From Phragmites australis (Eukaryota > Streptophyta > Magnoliopsida > Poales > Poaceae), in assembly GCF_958298935.1 (NCBI RefSeq), contig NC_084922.1, forward strand, positions 4,528,501-4,592,500: a stretch of 64,000 bases of DNA, read 5' to 3'. Made by a program: the position numbers and the translations under genes. Under the pieces are notes generated by a model, which saw only the letters and a program-made list of their open reading frames with translations, did not search any database and had not been told where the DNA came from. Positions 1 through 10,537 of this stretch are shown here, one piece after another; within the stretch, counting starts at the first letter, position 1; every line of letters starts with the position of its first letter.

Positions 1-961
1 AGGCGGAAATCAGGTGAAAATTAGATTTTTTTAATTCTCACCTCGCAATACAAATCGTGAAATGATTCTCACATAAAATCCGCTTCCAGGCAGAACGTTT
101 GGCAACACGGGAGCTGATTCCCGTACAAAATCACTCCACAACCAAACGAGATTAACTTGCAGTCGCAGTTGCACCGGATATCGTCCCCCACGACAGGCAT
201 GCATGCATGTCAACAGCTTGAGCTTGAGATGCCACCCTACAGAACCTATTCGGTCATTCAGGGTTTCAGGCGGCCAGAGTTTGGTAGATGGGAGCGGGGC
301 TGTGCGGGTGCCTCCTCGTCCTCGTAACCGATCCAGATCGCACGGCAACAGAGCTTTCGGCAGCGTCGGTGTCGCGCTACGTGCAGCTGGTCTCTCTGTG
401 TTGCGCCCGAATGGTCCTCGAGTTAACATGTTCCTGATGTGCTGTTTCGAGTACATGCCGTATACGAGGGATCGATCGAATGGTTGTAGAGTACAGTACA
501 ACTGCTGTCAACATACGAAGAATACGAGGGAGTAGAGACGTATGTATATTTTATTCATGGTTGTGTTGTGGTTCACATCTAGTACTAGCTTGATTCGCTT
601 GCGGGTTCGGATCTCCAAAGTCGCGCCCGAAACCCGAACCGACACTTGGAGGGGAAGAGCCGGAGACGGCTGGCTGGAAAGGTGTCCGAGCCATGCCATG
701 GTGTGCTAGCAGCAGCTACTAGATTCCAGGCCACAGTCCAGTCCAGGCCCCATATGCTCTCTCTCTCTCTCTCTTGAGGCATGCCACATGTGCTGCTTCG
801 TGCACATGAAAACCGTGGTACGCGCTGACAGTGGTCATAAATGCGCTTCCAACTGAGTTTTTTTGAGGAAAGAAGGGCCAGATTATATATATATAACCAT
901 GCAAGGGCTTAGTTATTATCAAATCATGCTCCTCCATTAGTTTTGCGCCCGACGTATATTA
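1..961. other. Intergenic stretch, no gene recognised
   Basis: No open frame here resembles a known protein, and codon patterns are not convincing on either strand. A short CT microsatellite lies near 755-775. The first 800 bases are less AT-rich than what follows, so an unrecognised transcript or the edge of a gene outside the window is possible. Confidence 0.5.
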
Positions 962-1206
962 CCTTCATTTAGAAATAATAAATGTATTTTTTTAAACTCG
1001 ATCTTCAAAATTAAATTTTAATTAAGATTCTCTCACAAACTATATTATTTATAGCTGTACAATCTATATAATATAAAACAATTTTAAAATTCAAACCTAG
1101 CTATATAATTTTTATATATTCTTATAATTTAATTATATATTAATTAAAATATATAAAGTGTGATTTATTTAGAAAAAACATCTCTACTATTTTTAAATCG
1201 ATGGAG
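962..1206. repeat. Stowaway-like MITE (Tc1/mariner type), degenerate
   Basis: A 245-bp AT-rich stretch with no coding capacity. Its ends are imperfect inverted repeats: CCTTCATTTAG on the left, and CTCCATCGATTT when the right end is read on the minus strand. Both ends are flanked by TA, the target duplication of Stowaway elements. The CTCC(A/C)TC start matches the Stowaway terminal consensus only loosely, so the family call is tentative. Confidence 0.4.
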
Positions 1207-1321
1207 TAATCTTGAGCCTGTAACGTGCGCTACCTATCTGTTCGGGAGCAGAGCTCACGTTGCCCCATGCACTGATGCAGGCAGCCTCATCTGTCGGCGG
1301 TTGTAATTCTGAGGTATATTA

Positions 1322-1620
1322 AGGTTCTGTTTGGTAGAGTTTTTTTTATTTAAATTTTATATAGAAAGTGATTTTTTTGGAGGAAGTGATTCTGTAGTTG
1401 AAAATGATTCTTTAAAATAAAATATATGGAGAAGTGATTCTTTGTGGGAAGTGAATCAGGAGAAGCTGTTTTTTTTTCAGCTCTCCAACTTTTAGCTCAT
1501 TTTAGAGAATCACTCCTACGGATTTCACTCAGAAAGCTAAAAGCTAAAAGCTACTGTTTGACAGAGCTCCCTCTGATTTCAACCGAAAAGTTGCTCTGAA
1601 AGTTTTACCAAATAGATCCT
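1322..1620. repeat. hAT-like MITE
   Basis: About 300 bp bounded by matching inverted ends: AGGTTCTGTTTGGTA on the left and AGGATCTATTTGGTA on the right read in reverse complement. The interior holds short repeated GAAGTGATTCT and AAAAGCTAAAAGCT motifs. No coding capacity. The end sequence resembles the common grass hAT-type MITEs. I could not find a clear 8-bp target duplication. Confidence 0.55.
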
Positions 1621-3069
1621 AACTCTTCCCTGCAGCGACTTGGACCCTTGTGCTGTAATACTCTGTCTCCCTCTCCTCTCCGTTCGTAAAGAGCATCCCA
1701 GATTCTCGTCAGGATAAAAAAAATTTAAGGGAATTTTGTTTTTTAGTATTTTAACGATTTTATTTTACAATTCTCTTTACTTTCACTTCACGAATCTTTT
1801 CAAAGAAAAACTGTTGAAGATGAAATTTAGTCTTTAATGCATATCTTTAACCACTGTTTTTATATTAGAATATATTTATAAAATATGTTGAATTTGTAGT
1901 ATTATAAAAATAATTTTCAAGACAAATATATATATATATATATATATATAATTTTAAAATTTTCAAACTAAATATTTTAAAAGCTATTGTTAGTTAAAAT
2001 TTTAAAAGTTTAACAAACCTTTTTTAAAATTACATAAATATTTTTTAAAATGACATGTATTTATAACCGGGGAGTAGCATATGCAATGTGTGCTTGATTA
2101 AAGAATGCTGCTAGTTTTCTCAGTTCTCACTCAAGACTCCAGCCCAGAGACCCAACCTTGTTTCGATAAGACATGGCAACAAAAAAATGTATTGCTGTAG
2201 CAAAGTACAATGTAGATAACCATGTTCGAGTGGGATAAAAGATGATAAAAATGCTACTACTTGAAGTCGGGGAACACATGGAACCTTTCCTGTTTTCTTG
2301 GGTATTTTATCATATATCGAATTCCTAAAAATCACCTACTTTCCGAGCGAGTTGCAGACAGACCAATGATGGAAACACTGTTGGCAAAGCAGCATTCAAT
2401 CCAGTTTCGGCATCTACTCCACAAATTGGGAGTACAAGTGACTGTCACATACACGCCATAGTTTCTTTTCTTTTCTTTTTTTGAATGAAATGAATGAATA
2501 TACACGCCATAGTTGATCATGGACGACCTGCATTCTGTCACAAGAGTGCCCGTGCAGTAACACATGACGTCTGTGTTTCGACTTGCTTAATATCTTAATA
2601 ATTCTACTAGAAGCACACTGTTAGTAGATTGCGCAATCTCAAACACTAGAGGAAGACGAACACGGTGTCCTTTGCGTTCATATGTATGACAGTGTGCTAC
2701 TTGCAGAATTCCAATCACATTATTGATCCAAACCCAAATAAAAAGAAAGAATTTCTGTTTCATTATCGATCTAAACCCCCTAAAGAAAACCAACCATCAT
2801 CTAATGAACACCTTGTACACTTTTTAGCTACCATGATCATATTCTCCACCCTTAATCCCCACCTGATCACTTAATCAGCCATCCGATCGAAAACTGAAAG
2901 AGAATGTATATGCAGCTCTAGCTTCTTCCGACATATCCTACATACATTTGGTCGAATTTGGTCGATCTGCTTGCTACATACACTGACATAATTCAAAAGT
3001 GAAGAAAGAAAAGAAAGAAAGAAAGAAAGAGCATGGATACGTGCATGGTGACGAGCGATGGTCAATTGA
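1621..3069. other. Intergenic, 3' flank of the GT61 gene
   Basis: AT-rich sequence without a supported gene. It contains an AT microsatellite near 1927-1950 and a degenerate GAAA repeat near 3001-3030. The part next to 3070 presumably includes the 3' UTR of the GT61 gene read on the minus strand. Confidence 0.5.
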
Positions 3070-6000
3070 TCAGTTGCTGCTGCTGTCGGACTTGGCCTTC
3101 TTGAGGTGCTCGATCGCCTTCTTGAGCGTCGGCCGGAACCTCTTCATGTCGAGCCGGACGTCCTGCTTGTCGAGGTACGCCTCCTTGAGCGAGTCCCAGC
3201 CCTTGCTCTTGACGCCGTCGGGGTTGGTGAAGATGGGGTGGTCGCGCGGGTACTGGTCGATCAGCGTGCTCTCCTCCGGCGTGATGCGGTACTCCAGGTA
3301 GCACAGCCCCATGTCCTTGGACGGGCCGCGGAAGTACCCCGCCACGAACTCCAGCCCGCCCAGGGGCACCACCTGGATCACCACCCCGCCCGTCGGCAGG
3401 AATACCATGTTCGTCAGCCCGGCGCCGTGCACGCCAACGATGGCGTCGCAGCTGTTGGCCAGCTCCGCGAACGGCGCCACCTCGTGCTCGCCCTCCGACA
3501 CCACCACCTCGAACCCGACCTTCTCCGCGCCGCGCACGATCTCCTCCGTGTTCACGAACCGCCGAGTGCGGGCGCGCGCGATCACCAGCAGCCTGGGGCG
3601 CTTGCCAGCGTCGGTGGCGGCGACGTCACGCGGCAGACCGTAGGTGGCGCGCATGAACTTGGTGAAGTCAAGCATGGAGTAGCCGTTGGGCGCGCGGCGC
3701 GGGTCGATGCTGAAGTCGTAGTGGCTGGTGAGGCCGACCTGGACGTGCCGGAAGCAGTGCACGCGCGGGTCGCTGTCCAAGTCGATCAGCTCGTAGTTGG
3801 AGATGCTCTTGAACACCGGCAGGAACTTGCCCAGCCACCACATCTGGAAGTCGGTCACCAGCAGCCGCACCACACCGGCGTACTGCCGCGCCGTTAGGAA
3901 CAGAGGCAGGATCACGTCCGTGTACGCATGGAAGTAGTTGCCCGTGTACCCGCGGTCCGAGAACACCAGCGCCGGCACGTCGCCGTGCCGGTCCGTGCAC
4001 GCCGGCGCCTCGCCCGCCACCGACTGCACCGTCAGCACGCGAACGTGGCGCATCGCGTTCGGGTCGGCCTTGCGCGGGTACGGCTTGATGCGCCACGACT
4101 CCTCGCGGAAGGTGCGGTCGTCGGCGCCTGGGGGCGCCACCAGGGTGACGCTAGCGTTGGCGCCGAGCACCCGGACGTCGCCGTCGAGCTCGCACCAGTC
4201 GATGCGGCGGTTCGACGTGACGTCGCATAGAGGCTTCCACTCCCGCAGCGGCGTCTCCGAATCTTGAAACCATTAGATTAAACACGTCGATTGTTAGTTA
4301 ATTATGGAATGACTGGCTAGTCCGGAAACGCTAAAAGAGGTCAACGAAATAAAATGATGAGCTTAACAGAGAACGTTGTTCATGTAGACTCTACGAAATT
4401 ATGATCAGACGAGAGGTCTAGAAATGGAGCAATCTTTCAGCTATGGGAATGGGATGATGCTGCCTACATTGCTCCCATCTCAAGAAAGGAGGAGACAGAG
4501 AGACACGGACACAGAGGATAGAGAGTGAAAGCAAAAGCAGTGGTCCAGAACGGCAAGAACATCGGACCCTGCGTTGAGATAGAAGGCTGCACAAATGTGT
4601 GTGCGAAAAATTGTGAGCAGTCTACACTTTGCATCTAGATGCCTCGCAACCTGAAGAATTGCAAGTAGGGTTCTTTTCTTCTCACATTGGGTTTCAGTTT
4701 GGGTTAGCTGCTTACTGCAATTTGAAGAAGAAAAAACATCTTTTGCCAAGAAAAGAGGAATCAGGCAGATACCTGCTTTCTTAACCTCTGGAATTGGTGG
4801 AATCTGTTGATCAGCAGGAGCCTTGACCTCTGTAGTAGAAGGAATCTGCTGAACAGGAGCAGGGGGAGTGGCAGGATTAGATGGAACCACAGATGGAGAG
4901 CTGCCATTGCTGCTGCTGGAGTCATTGTTCTTCTTGGGAGGATTAGCAACAGCATCCTGCACTTGCAGCTCCTCATCCTCGAGAACACCTGACCAAGAAC
5001 AGCCGCTTGTTTAATCCCGCATTTCCGCCTTCCCCATAAAAGGAAACAACAAAAAAAAACTCGCATCTATCTTGCTTAGAAGTAGTTAGCTGGAGTCATT
5101 GATTGCTCACCTGATTCTTGCGTGCTGTTCGCGGATTCCTCTGATGACACGGGAGGAAGAACAGCACCACCGCCAATTGCGTCATCGTCATTGGCAAGAA
5201 CCACATCCTTGCCGCCCTCCGCGGCAGGCTTCGACGCCGCCGCAGAGGCAACAACGACGCTTGCATCACCATCTCCCACAAAAGTCTCGTTTTTCTTCGT
5301 GCCCACCACTGATGCATTGCGGCCCGAATCTGAAAGGAAAAAAATAATAAAGCAATTGGAAAAAAGAGAAGAAGAAAAAGCCCAATTTTTATCAGATTGG
5401 ACCTTGCGTGCGGGGCGGTTGAAGTACGAAACACACGAGCTCAGCTCGATCCCCATGGACAGACATAATCAATCAATCTGAAATGATTGCTTCTAGATTG
5501 CTGCTGTTGTAGTTTACCTGGCCCCGAAGAGGAAATCTCGTCGTCGTCTTTCTCGAGCACCTCGGCCTTGCTCCCCTGCTTCGACAATGCGTCTCGGTCT
5601 TGCACGCTCAAATCTGAACGGAAGGGGAGGAGGAACAGACAGGTCGTGAGTTCTTGGATTAGCATAGCAAGCTTGTTACTGGTGCTAGTGTTACTAGCTA
5701 CTCCTTTTGCTCCCTGTACTTTAAGATCCCACAGATTAGCTGACGGCTCACCTAATTGCTGCTTGGAGCTGTCGGCGGCGGTCACCAGCGAGCCAACCCC
5801 AGCTGCATTCTGGGCAGGAGAGCTTACTGCGCGTGCAAATATTCAGAGAGATTTGAAGAGTTAGCCATGGAAGCAAGGGAAATGCAGATGGTGATAGATA
5901 GAGCTCTGTCGATTCAGTGGATAGCTGCTTACTCATGACGATGTGGATGGCGTCGAACTTGGCGGTGGAGAAGTATGCGCAGGTGACGAGGAGGAAACCG

Positions 6001-6128
6001 GCGATGAGGCCGAGGCCGAACTTGCGGGGCTCCACGCGGCTGAAGCTCTTGAGCAGCTTGGCGTCGTGGTGGCCGCCGCCGCCGCCGCCGTAGCTGTACG
6101 GCAGCTTCCCACCGCCCTCCATCCCCAT
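3070..6128 (-). CDS. GT61 glycosyltransferase, probable Golgi xylan-modifying enzyme
   Basis: Six exons: 6128-5933, 5826-5752, 5613-5518, 5329-5111, 4988-4773 and 4262-3070, all GT-AG and in phase, give 664 aa. The N-terminus is short, Gly-rich and cytoplasmic, followed by a membrane anchor at about residues 38-54 (type II topology). A long Ser/Ala/Asp-rich stem (about 66-267) is followed by the DUF563/GT61 catalytic region from about 268. Seen directly: the KPLCD box, GNYFHAYTD (375-383) and [10 protein letters not shown] (543-552), the family hallmark. Family knowledge: GT61 enzymes of grasses add arabinose or xylose to the xylan backbone in the Golgi (XAT/XYXT groups); the exact donor sugar cannot be read from sequence. 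The last exon is very GC-rich, typical of grass genes. The ATG at 6128 was chosen because it opens the exon with the anchor. A dead relative lies at 32.7-41.4 kb. Confidence 0.93.
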
Positions 6129-6203
6129 GGCTCACCTCCTCCCCTTCTCTCTCTAGAGCTGTCCAGAGACTTCTCTCTCGAGCAGCAAGGCACAAGCACA
6201 CCG

Positions 6204-6210
6204 CTATATA
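6204..6210 (-). promoter_or_regulatory. Candidate TATA box of the GT61 gene
   Basis: TATATAG on the minus strand, 76 bp upstream of the chosen start codon, which leaves room for a 5' leader of about 45 nt. Motif and spacing are right for a plant core promoter; there is no other evidence. Confidence 0.4.
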
Positions 6211-6410
6211 CCTGGCCTCACCTCATGTGAACTGTTGCAGTAACACCAGTAGAAGCTTGCAAGATTACGGCAGCGCGGTCGCGGTGGGTGGTGTCTTACC
6301 ACGTTCGTGAGGGGCGAGCGGGGTGGGGACAGGGGAGGAGCGGCGTAGCGTGTGAATGAACGAGTGAATACAGGGAGAAGGGGAGGAAGAAGACAAGTAG
6401 GGTGTGGTCT

Positions 6411-6649
6411 CAGGATCCTCTCACTTCATCTATTCCAAGTCAAAGTCACTCTAAACCCAAAAATGTTGAATTATTAATAAAAAATATTATATATAGCTAA
6501 TAAAAAATATTAATTTAGTTATAAACGGAAAAATATTATATAATTAACTAGAAAATATTGAACTACAGTTAAATTGATATTTCATCTTAGACGTTAATCA
6601 TAAATTAAACGGTCCTTAAATAAAGTCACACTAAAATTAGAGGATTCTG
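6411..6649. repeat. Small AT-rich MITE upstream of the GT61 gene
   Basis: A 239-bp stretch with inverted ends CAGGATCCTCT and, in reverse complement, CAGAATCCTCT (10 of 11 matching). The interior is AT-rich with repeated AAAATATT motifs and has no coding capacity. The ends look hAT-like, but no target duplication is visible. It lies about 280 bp upstream of the GT61 start codon. Confidence 0.5.
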
Positions 6650-6867
6650 ATATTCCATTTCCCTCTCCTTAGAGCAACTCCAACCGAACCCCTTCTTTTG
6701 GTCCCCTACTCTTTCAAATAGGGGTCTCCCTATCCAGATTTCATCCCTTACTACTCTGCGCACTCCAACCGAACCCCTACTTCGACACCTTAAAATCCAC
6801 TCTCCTCTATTTTAATCATATGTTATACCTAACAAGTCATATTTTCAATTTGAATTGATATTTCTTC

Positions 6868-6972
6868 AACGGCTATATTTGTAACGGCTATATTTCGAAC
6901 AACTATTTTTACAACGGCCACATTTCCAACGGCTACTTGTCCAACGGCTCAATTTCCAACGGCTATATTTCC
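6868..6972 (+). repeat. Subterminal CAACGGCTA repeats of the Harbinger element
   Basis: Six or seven degenerate copies, about 16 bp apart, of a motif close to CAACGGCTATATTTC. They sit between the left terminal repeat and the transposase promoter. Subterminal repeats of this kind are common in DNA transposons and may bind transposase or its Myb-like partner; that role is inference here. Confidence 0.7.
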
Positions 6973-6978
6973 CTGCTC

Positions 6979-6985
6979 TATATAT
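6979..6985 (+). promoter_or_regulatory. Candidate TATA box of the Harbinger transposase
   Basis: TATATAT lies 71 bp upstream of the transposase start codon, directly after the subterminal repeats. Spacing fits a short-leader transcript. Confidence 0.45.
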
Positions 6986-7049
6986 GCATGCTTGAACCGT
7001 CTGGTTCCTACACCAATCCATTGGCCTTCTTGTTTCACCTCTTCCAGAA

Positions 7050-8422
7050 ATGAGTCGTTTCTCTCGCTTAGCTTCGTCGTCGTCGTCCTCGTCGGACGAT
7101 GACAAAGATGAAGAATTGTTCATCGCATTGCAGCAAGCACACAGTCAATATCAAGCTATGCAAGTTCCTCGATGGGGCGGGTCTGTACCAGGGCGTCAGT
7201 ATGTTCATCGCGATAGAGAAGCCGGGCATTGGAGGCTGTACAACGACTACTTTTCAGATGCTCCGACCTACGGGGCAAATTTCTTTCGCCACAGGTTTGC
7301 AATCAGTCAAACCTTTCTTTCATATTCTTTCTGTTGTGAGTCCGCTTGTTTTCTTATTATCGTATTTTGATCAGGTTTAGAATGAACCGTGATCTGTTTC
7401 TTCGCATAGCACAAGCCATAGAGCAACATGATAATTACTTTAAGCAAAAAAGAGATAGAAATGGACGTCTTGGGTTATCATGTTTGCAGAAGGTTACCGC
7501 AGCATTCCAGATGATAGCTTATGGAGTAGCAGTTGATTTTATGGATCAATATGTCCGTTCTGCTGAAAGCACGAACATAGAAAGTCTTAGAAGGTTTGCC
7601 AAAGCAGTTGTCGAAGTTTATGGATATGAGTATTTGAGATCCCCAAATGAGGAAGACACAGCTAGATTACTTGCGATTGGAGAGAGTAGAGGTTTCCCCG
7701 GAATGCTTGGGAGCATAGATTGTATGCATTGGGGATGGAAAAATTGTCCTGCAGCATGGCAAGGACAGTACACCGACCACGCGCATGAGCCAACAATCAT
7801 TCTTGAAGCTGTTGCTTCTAAAGATCTTTGGATTTGGCATGCTTTCTTTGGTTTAGCAGGGTCTCACAATGATATCAATGTTCTTCACCGTTCTCATCTT
7901 TTTGCAAAGCTAGCCGAAGAGGAAGCTCCACAAGTTAATTACACTGTCAATGGTCATAATTATACAATGGGGTATTACCTTGCAGATGGCATCTATCCTC
8001 AATGGGCGACATTTGTGAAGACCATACCGCAGCCACTGGGAAATAAGAGAAAATATTTTGCCAAGGCACAGGAGGCAGTTCAGAAGGATGTTGAAAGAGC
8101 ATTTGGAGTTCTACAATCTCGTTTCGCCATTGTTCGTGGACCAGCCCGATTTTGGGATAAAGATACCCTAAGACAAATTATGATAGCTTGTGTCATAATG
8201 CATAATATAATTATTGAAGATGAGAGGGATGAAGATGAACAGATGCAGTACGAGTATGTTGGCCAACTTGTGAGACCTACACCGCGTGAAGTTCGTAATC
8301 GTACTCCGGAGCTACATGATTTCCTTCAAGCTCATAATAACATTAGGAATAGGGAAACTCACTCTCAACTTCAAGAAGATCTAGTTGAGCACCTCTGGCA
8401 ACGTCATGCAGACATGTATTGA
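7050..8422 (+). CDS. PIF/Harbinger DDE transposase
   Basis: Two exons, 7050-7294 and 7375-8422, joined by an 80-bp GT-AG intron, give an uninterrupted 430-aa protein. The N-terminus is Ser/Asp-rich, followed by the helix-turn-helix-like segment usual in this family. The DDE_4 nuclease triad is visible: Asp197 in LGSIDCMHW, Asp248 in AGSHNDINVL and Glu322 in VERAFGVLQSRF. Family role: with the ORF1 protein it binds the element's ends, cuts them and inserts at TTA/TAA sites. There are no stops or frameshifts, so the enzyme may still work. The gene faces the ORF1 gene. Confidence 0.93.
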
Positions 8423-8794
8423 TTATTCGATCATGTATCCTTGTGTTTTATTTCCCAATCATGTATCCTTGTGTTTTATTTCCCTACCATGTATTTCATT
8501 TTCATCCATGTATCCTTCTGTTGTTTTCAATAAAGTATCCTTGTATTTTTTTTAAACAATAGCACAAAGGCCACACACACATATCAAACATCAAGGTTGA
8601 CACATTATAAAAATGAAGGAAACAAATCACGTAGTCCAACACACATAGATCATACATAAATAAACTGCAGCAAACATAGAACATAGTCCAAACATGTAGT
8701 TTATACATCAAAGTTCATGCATGAGATCTCAACTCGCGCCACCTCGCTCCCGTCGAGCAATGATCTCATCTTGTAGGCTCATGTAGAATCTTTT

Positions 8795-9860
8795 TTACCT
8801 CTCACTCAAACCACTCAGATCCATATTCATCACTCGCTCATCTTCCATGGATTGTTTCAACTGAAGTTCTTTTTCCTGGATGTCAAGCTTCCTATTCTCT
8901 ACTTGTTTGTAGGCCTCAATCTTTTTATTCTTAACTTCTTGTTTCAACTCAAGTCTCCTAGTCTCAAGTGCAAGCCTCTCATCATTACGTTCTTTTTTCT
9001 TCATCTCTTTCAACTCATCAATCTTTTCCCTCCTCGACCAATGATTTTCCATTGCCTCCATGCAAAGGGTATCTCCTTGTGAGATAGTATTTTTATATCG
9101 CCGGGCCTTCTCCTTCTTCCTACCATCCGGCCTTCCTTTCATTGGAGAACTATGAGTGACACCATCTTCCTCATCACCATGATGGCTTTCATTGATTCCA
9201 GGAGTGCATGAGCTTGGACTTGCATTGGAGCTTGTCTTCTGTTTTTTATGAGAGATTGCGTCATTCCACTTTGGTGCGTGCTGCACCACATTCCAACAAT
9301 GCAAGAAAGGAAATGACCTCTTCTTCGGATCCTTTTCCTTGTAGATCGCACATGCTTGTTGTACCTACACAAGTGAATATGAGTTAGTAGCTATACAAGA
9401 AACATAGACATGTGTCAACCAACAAAAATACATTGCTTTCTACCTTATCTTGCTCTGTCACACCACTTTGCCTCCTATTTTGAATCTGAGCATACCAGCC
9501 ACAGAACTTGTTTACACCTTCTTGAATGAGAGCCCAACGGTGAGAGAGCGAGCTAACATTACGATCCGAATCAAAATTCCTATGGGCATGGTAGTGATCA
9601 TGAATACGCTTCCAATACGTACTACGGTTTTGATCAATGCCCTGGACTGCATCTTGGCTTATTTCAAGCCATGCCGAGACCAACAAAAGGTCCTCCTTCT
9701 CACTAAAATTTCCACCTCTCTTCGCCTTTTGTGTCACAACCGGAGTAGCTTCGACAAGTTGATGTCCTGCAATGATTTGTTCTTCAGGGGGGCTTGCATA
9801 TTGGGAGTCTTCCCACTCACCCCCAGCTCCTCCGTTCAACAAGTCCATGAAGCTAGCCAT
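8795..9860 (-). CDS. Harbinger ORF1, Myb/SANT-like DNA-binding protein
   Basis: Two exons, 9860-9444 and 9364-8795, with a 79-bp intron, give 328 aa. A Myb/SANT-like trihelix region spans about residues 48-125 (FSEKEDLLLVSAWLEISQD, later LSHRWALIQEGVNKFCGWY). A Ser/Pro/Gly-rich middle is followed by a charged, Lys/Glu-rich coiled coil at about 240-320. In PIF/Pong elements this second protein is needed with the transposase for transposition, probably for DNA binding and nuclear import. No stops interrupt it. The ATG at 9860 precedes an acidic leader seen in relatives. Confidence 0.88.
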
Positions 9861-10270
9861 TCCTACCCCTGCATCACAACATCACATTGCAAAACAATTA
9901 AATTACAGCATGTGACAAATGCACAGCTATCATAAATCATATGCATTTGAAAACAACAAAATTATCTAAATTTGCAACAAAACTATCTAAACTGCTCTCT
10001 TCTCTCTGCTCTTCTCTCAACCGCAACTCTTCTCTGAACCCCCACATATCTCCCTCTCTCCAATCTCCAATCCCTCTCTCTCTCTCCGATGGGGGCGCAC
10101 ACGGTGGAGGGGCCGACGCCCTTGGTGTGCAGCGCAGAGGACCGAGGGGGCGGCACCCTCTGGTCTCCGACGCAAAGGGGCGGAGGGGGCGGTGCCCTCC
10201 GGTGTGCGCCGCGGCGGGTAGAGGGCCCTTCGGTGTGATGTGCGGATGGGTGGAGGGGACTCGAGGAGGG

Positions 10271-10425
10271 GATGGCGCAAGGGACGGCGGCCGACCGCGA
10301 CGGATGGCGCAGGGGCTGGCGGCCGACCGGGGCAGATGGCGCAGGGGGCGGCGGCCGACCGCGGCAGATGGCACAGGGGCGACGGCCGACCGGGCCGGAT
10401 GGCGCAGGTGCCGGCGGCCCGAGCT
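10271..10425 (+). repeat. 32-bp GC-rich tandem repeat in the Harbinger right arm
   Basis: Nearly five copies start at 10271, 10303, 10335, 10367 and 10398, each opening with GATGGC(G/A)CA and containing GGCGGCCGACCG. The period is 32, 32, 32, 31. Several long open frames overlap it on both strands, but these come from the GC-rich repeat composition. No function is evident. Confidence 0.85.
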
Positions 10426-10477
10426 GCACTCGCGCGAGGGCACAACGGCGGGGGCCGACCACCTCCTCTCCCAGGTT

Positions 10478-10480
<3 letters not shown>

Positions 10481-10535
<55 letters not shown>
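10481..10535. repeat. CT microsatellite
   Basis: An uninterrupted CT dinucleotide run of about 55 bp in the right arm of the Harbinger element. It is likely to be length-variable between individuals. Confidence 0.95.

Positions 10536-10537
<2 letters not shown>

Noticed and set aside
3062..3304. 80-aa minus-strand frame at the end of the GT61 gene
   Set aside because: Out-of-frame shadow of the last exon.
3106..3897. 263-aa plus-strand frame
   Set aside because: Antisense shadow of the GT61 catalytic exon, caused by GC-rich third positions.
10271..10425. 32-bp repeats considered as a CRISPR-like array
   Set aside because: The units are directly abutting with no unique spacers, and this is a plant nuclear genome.
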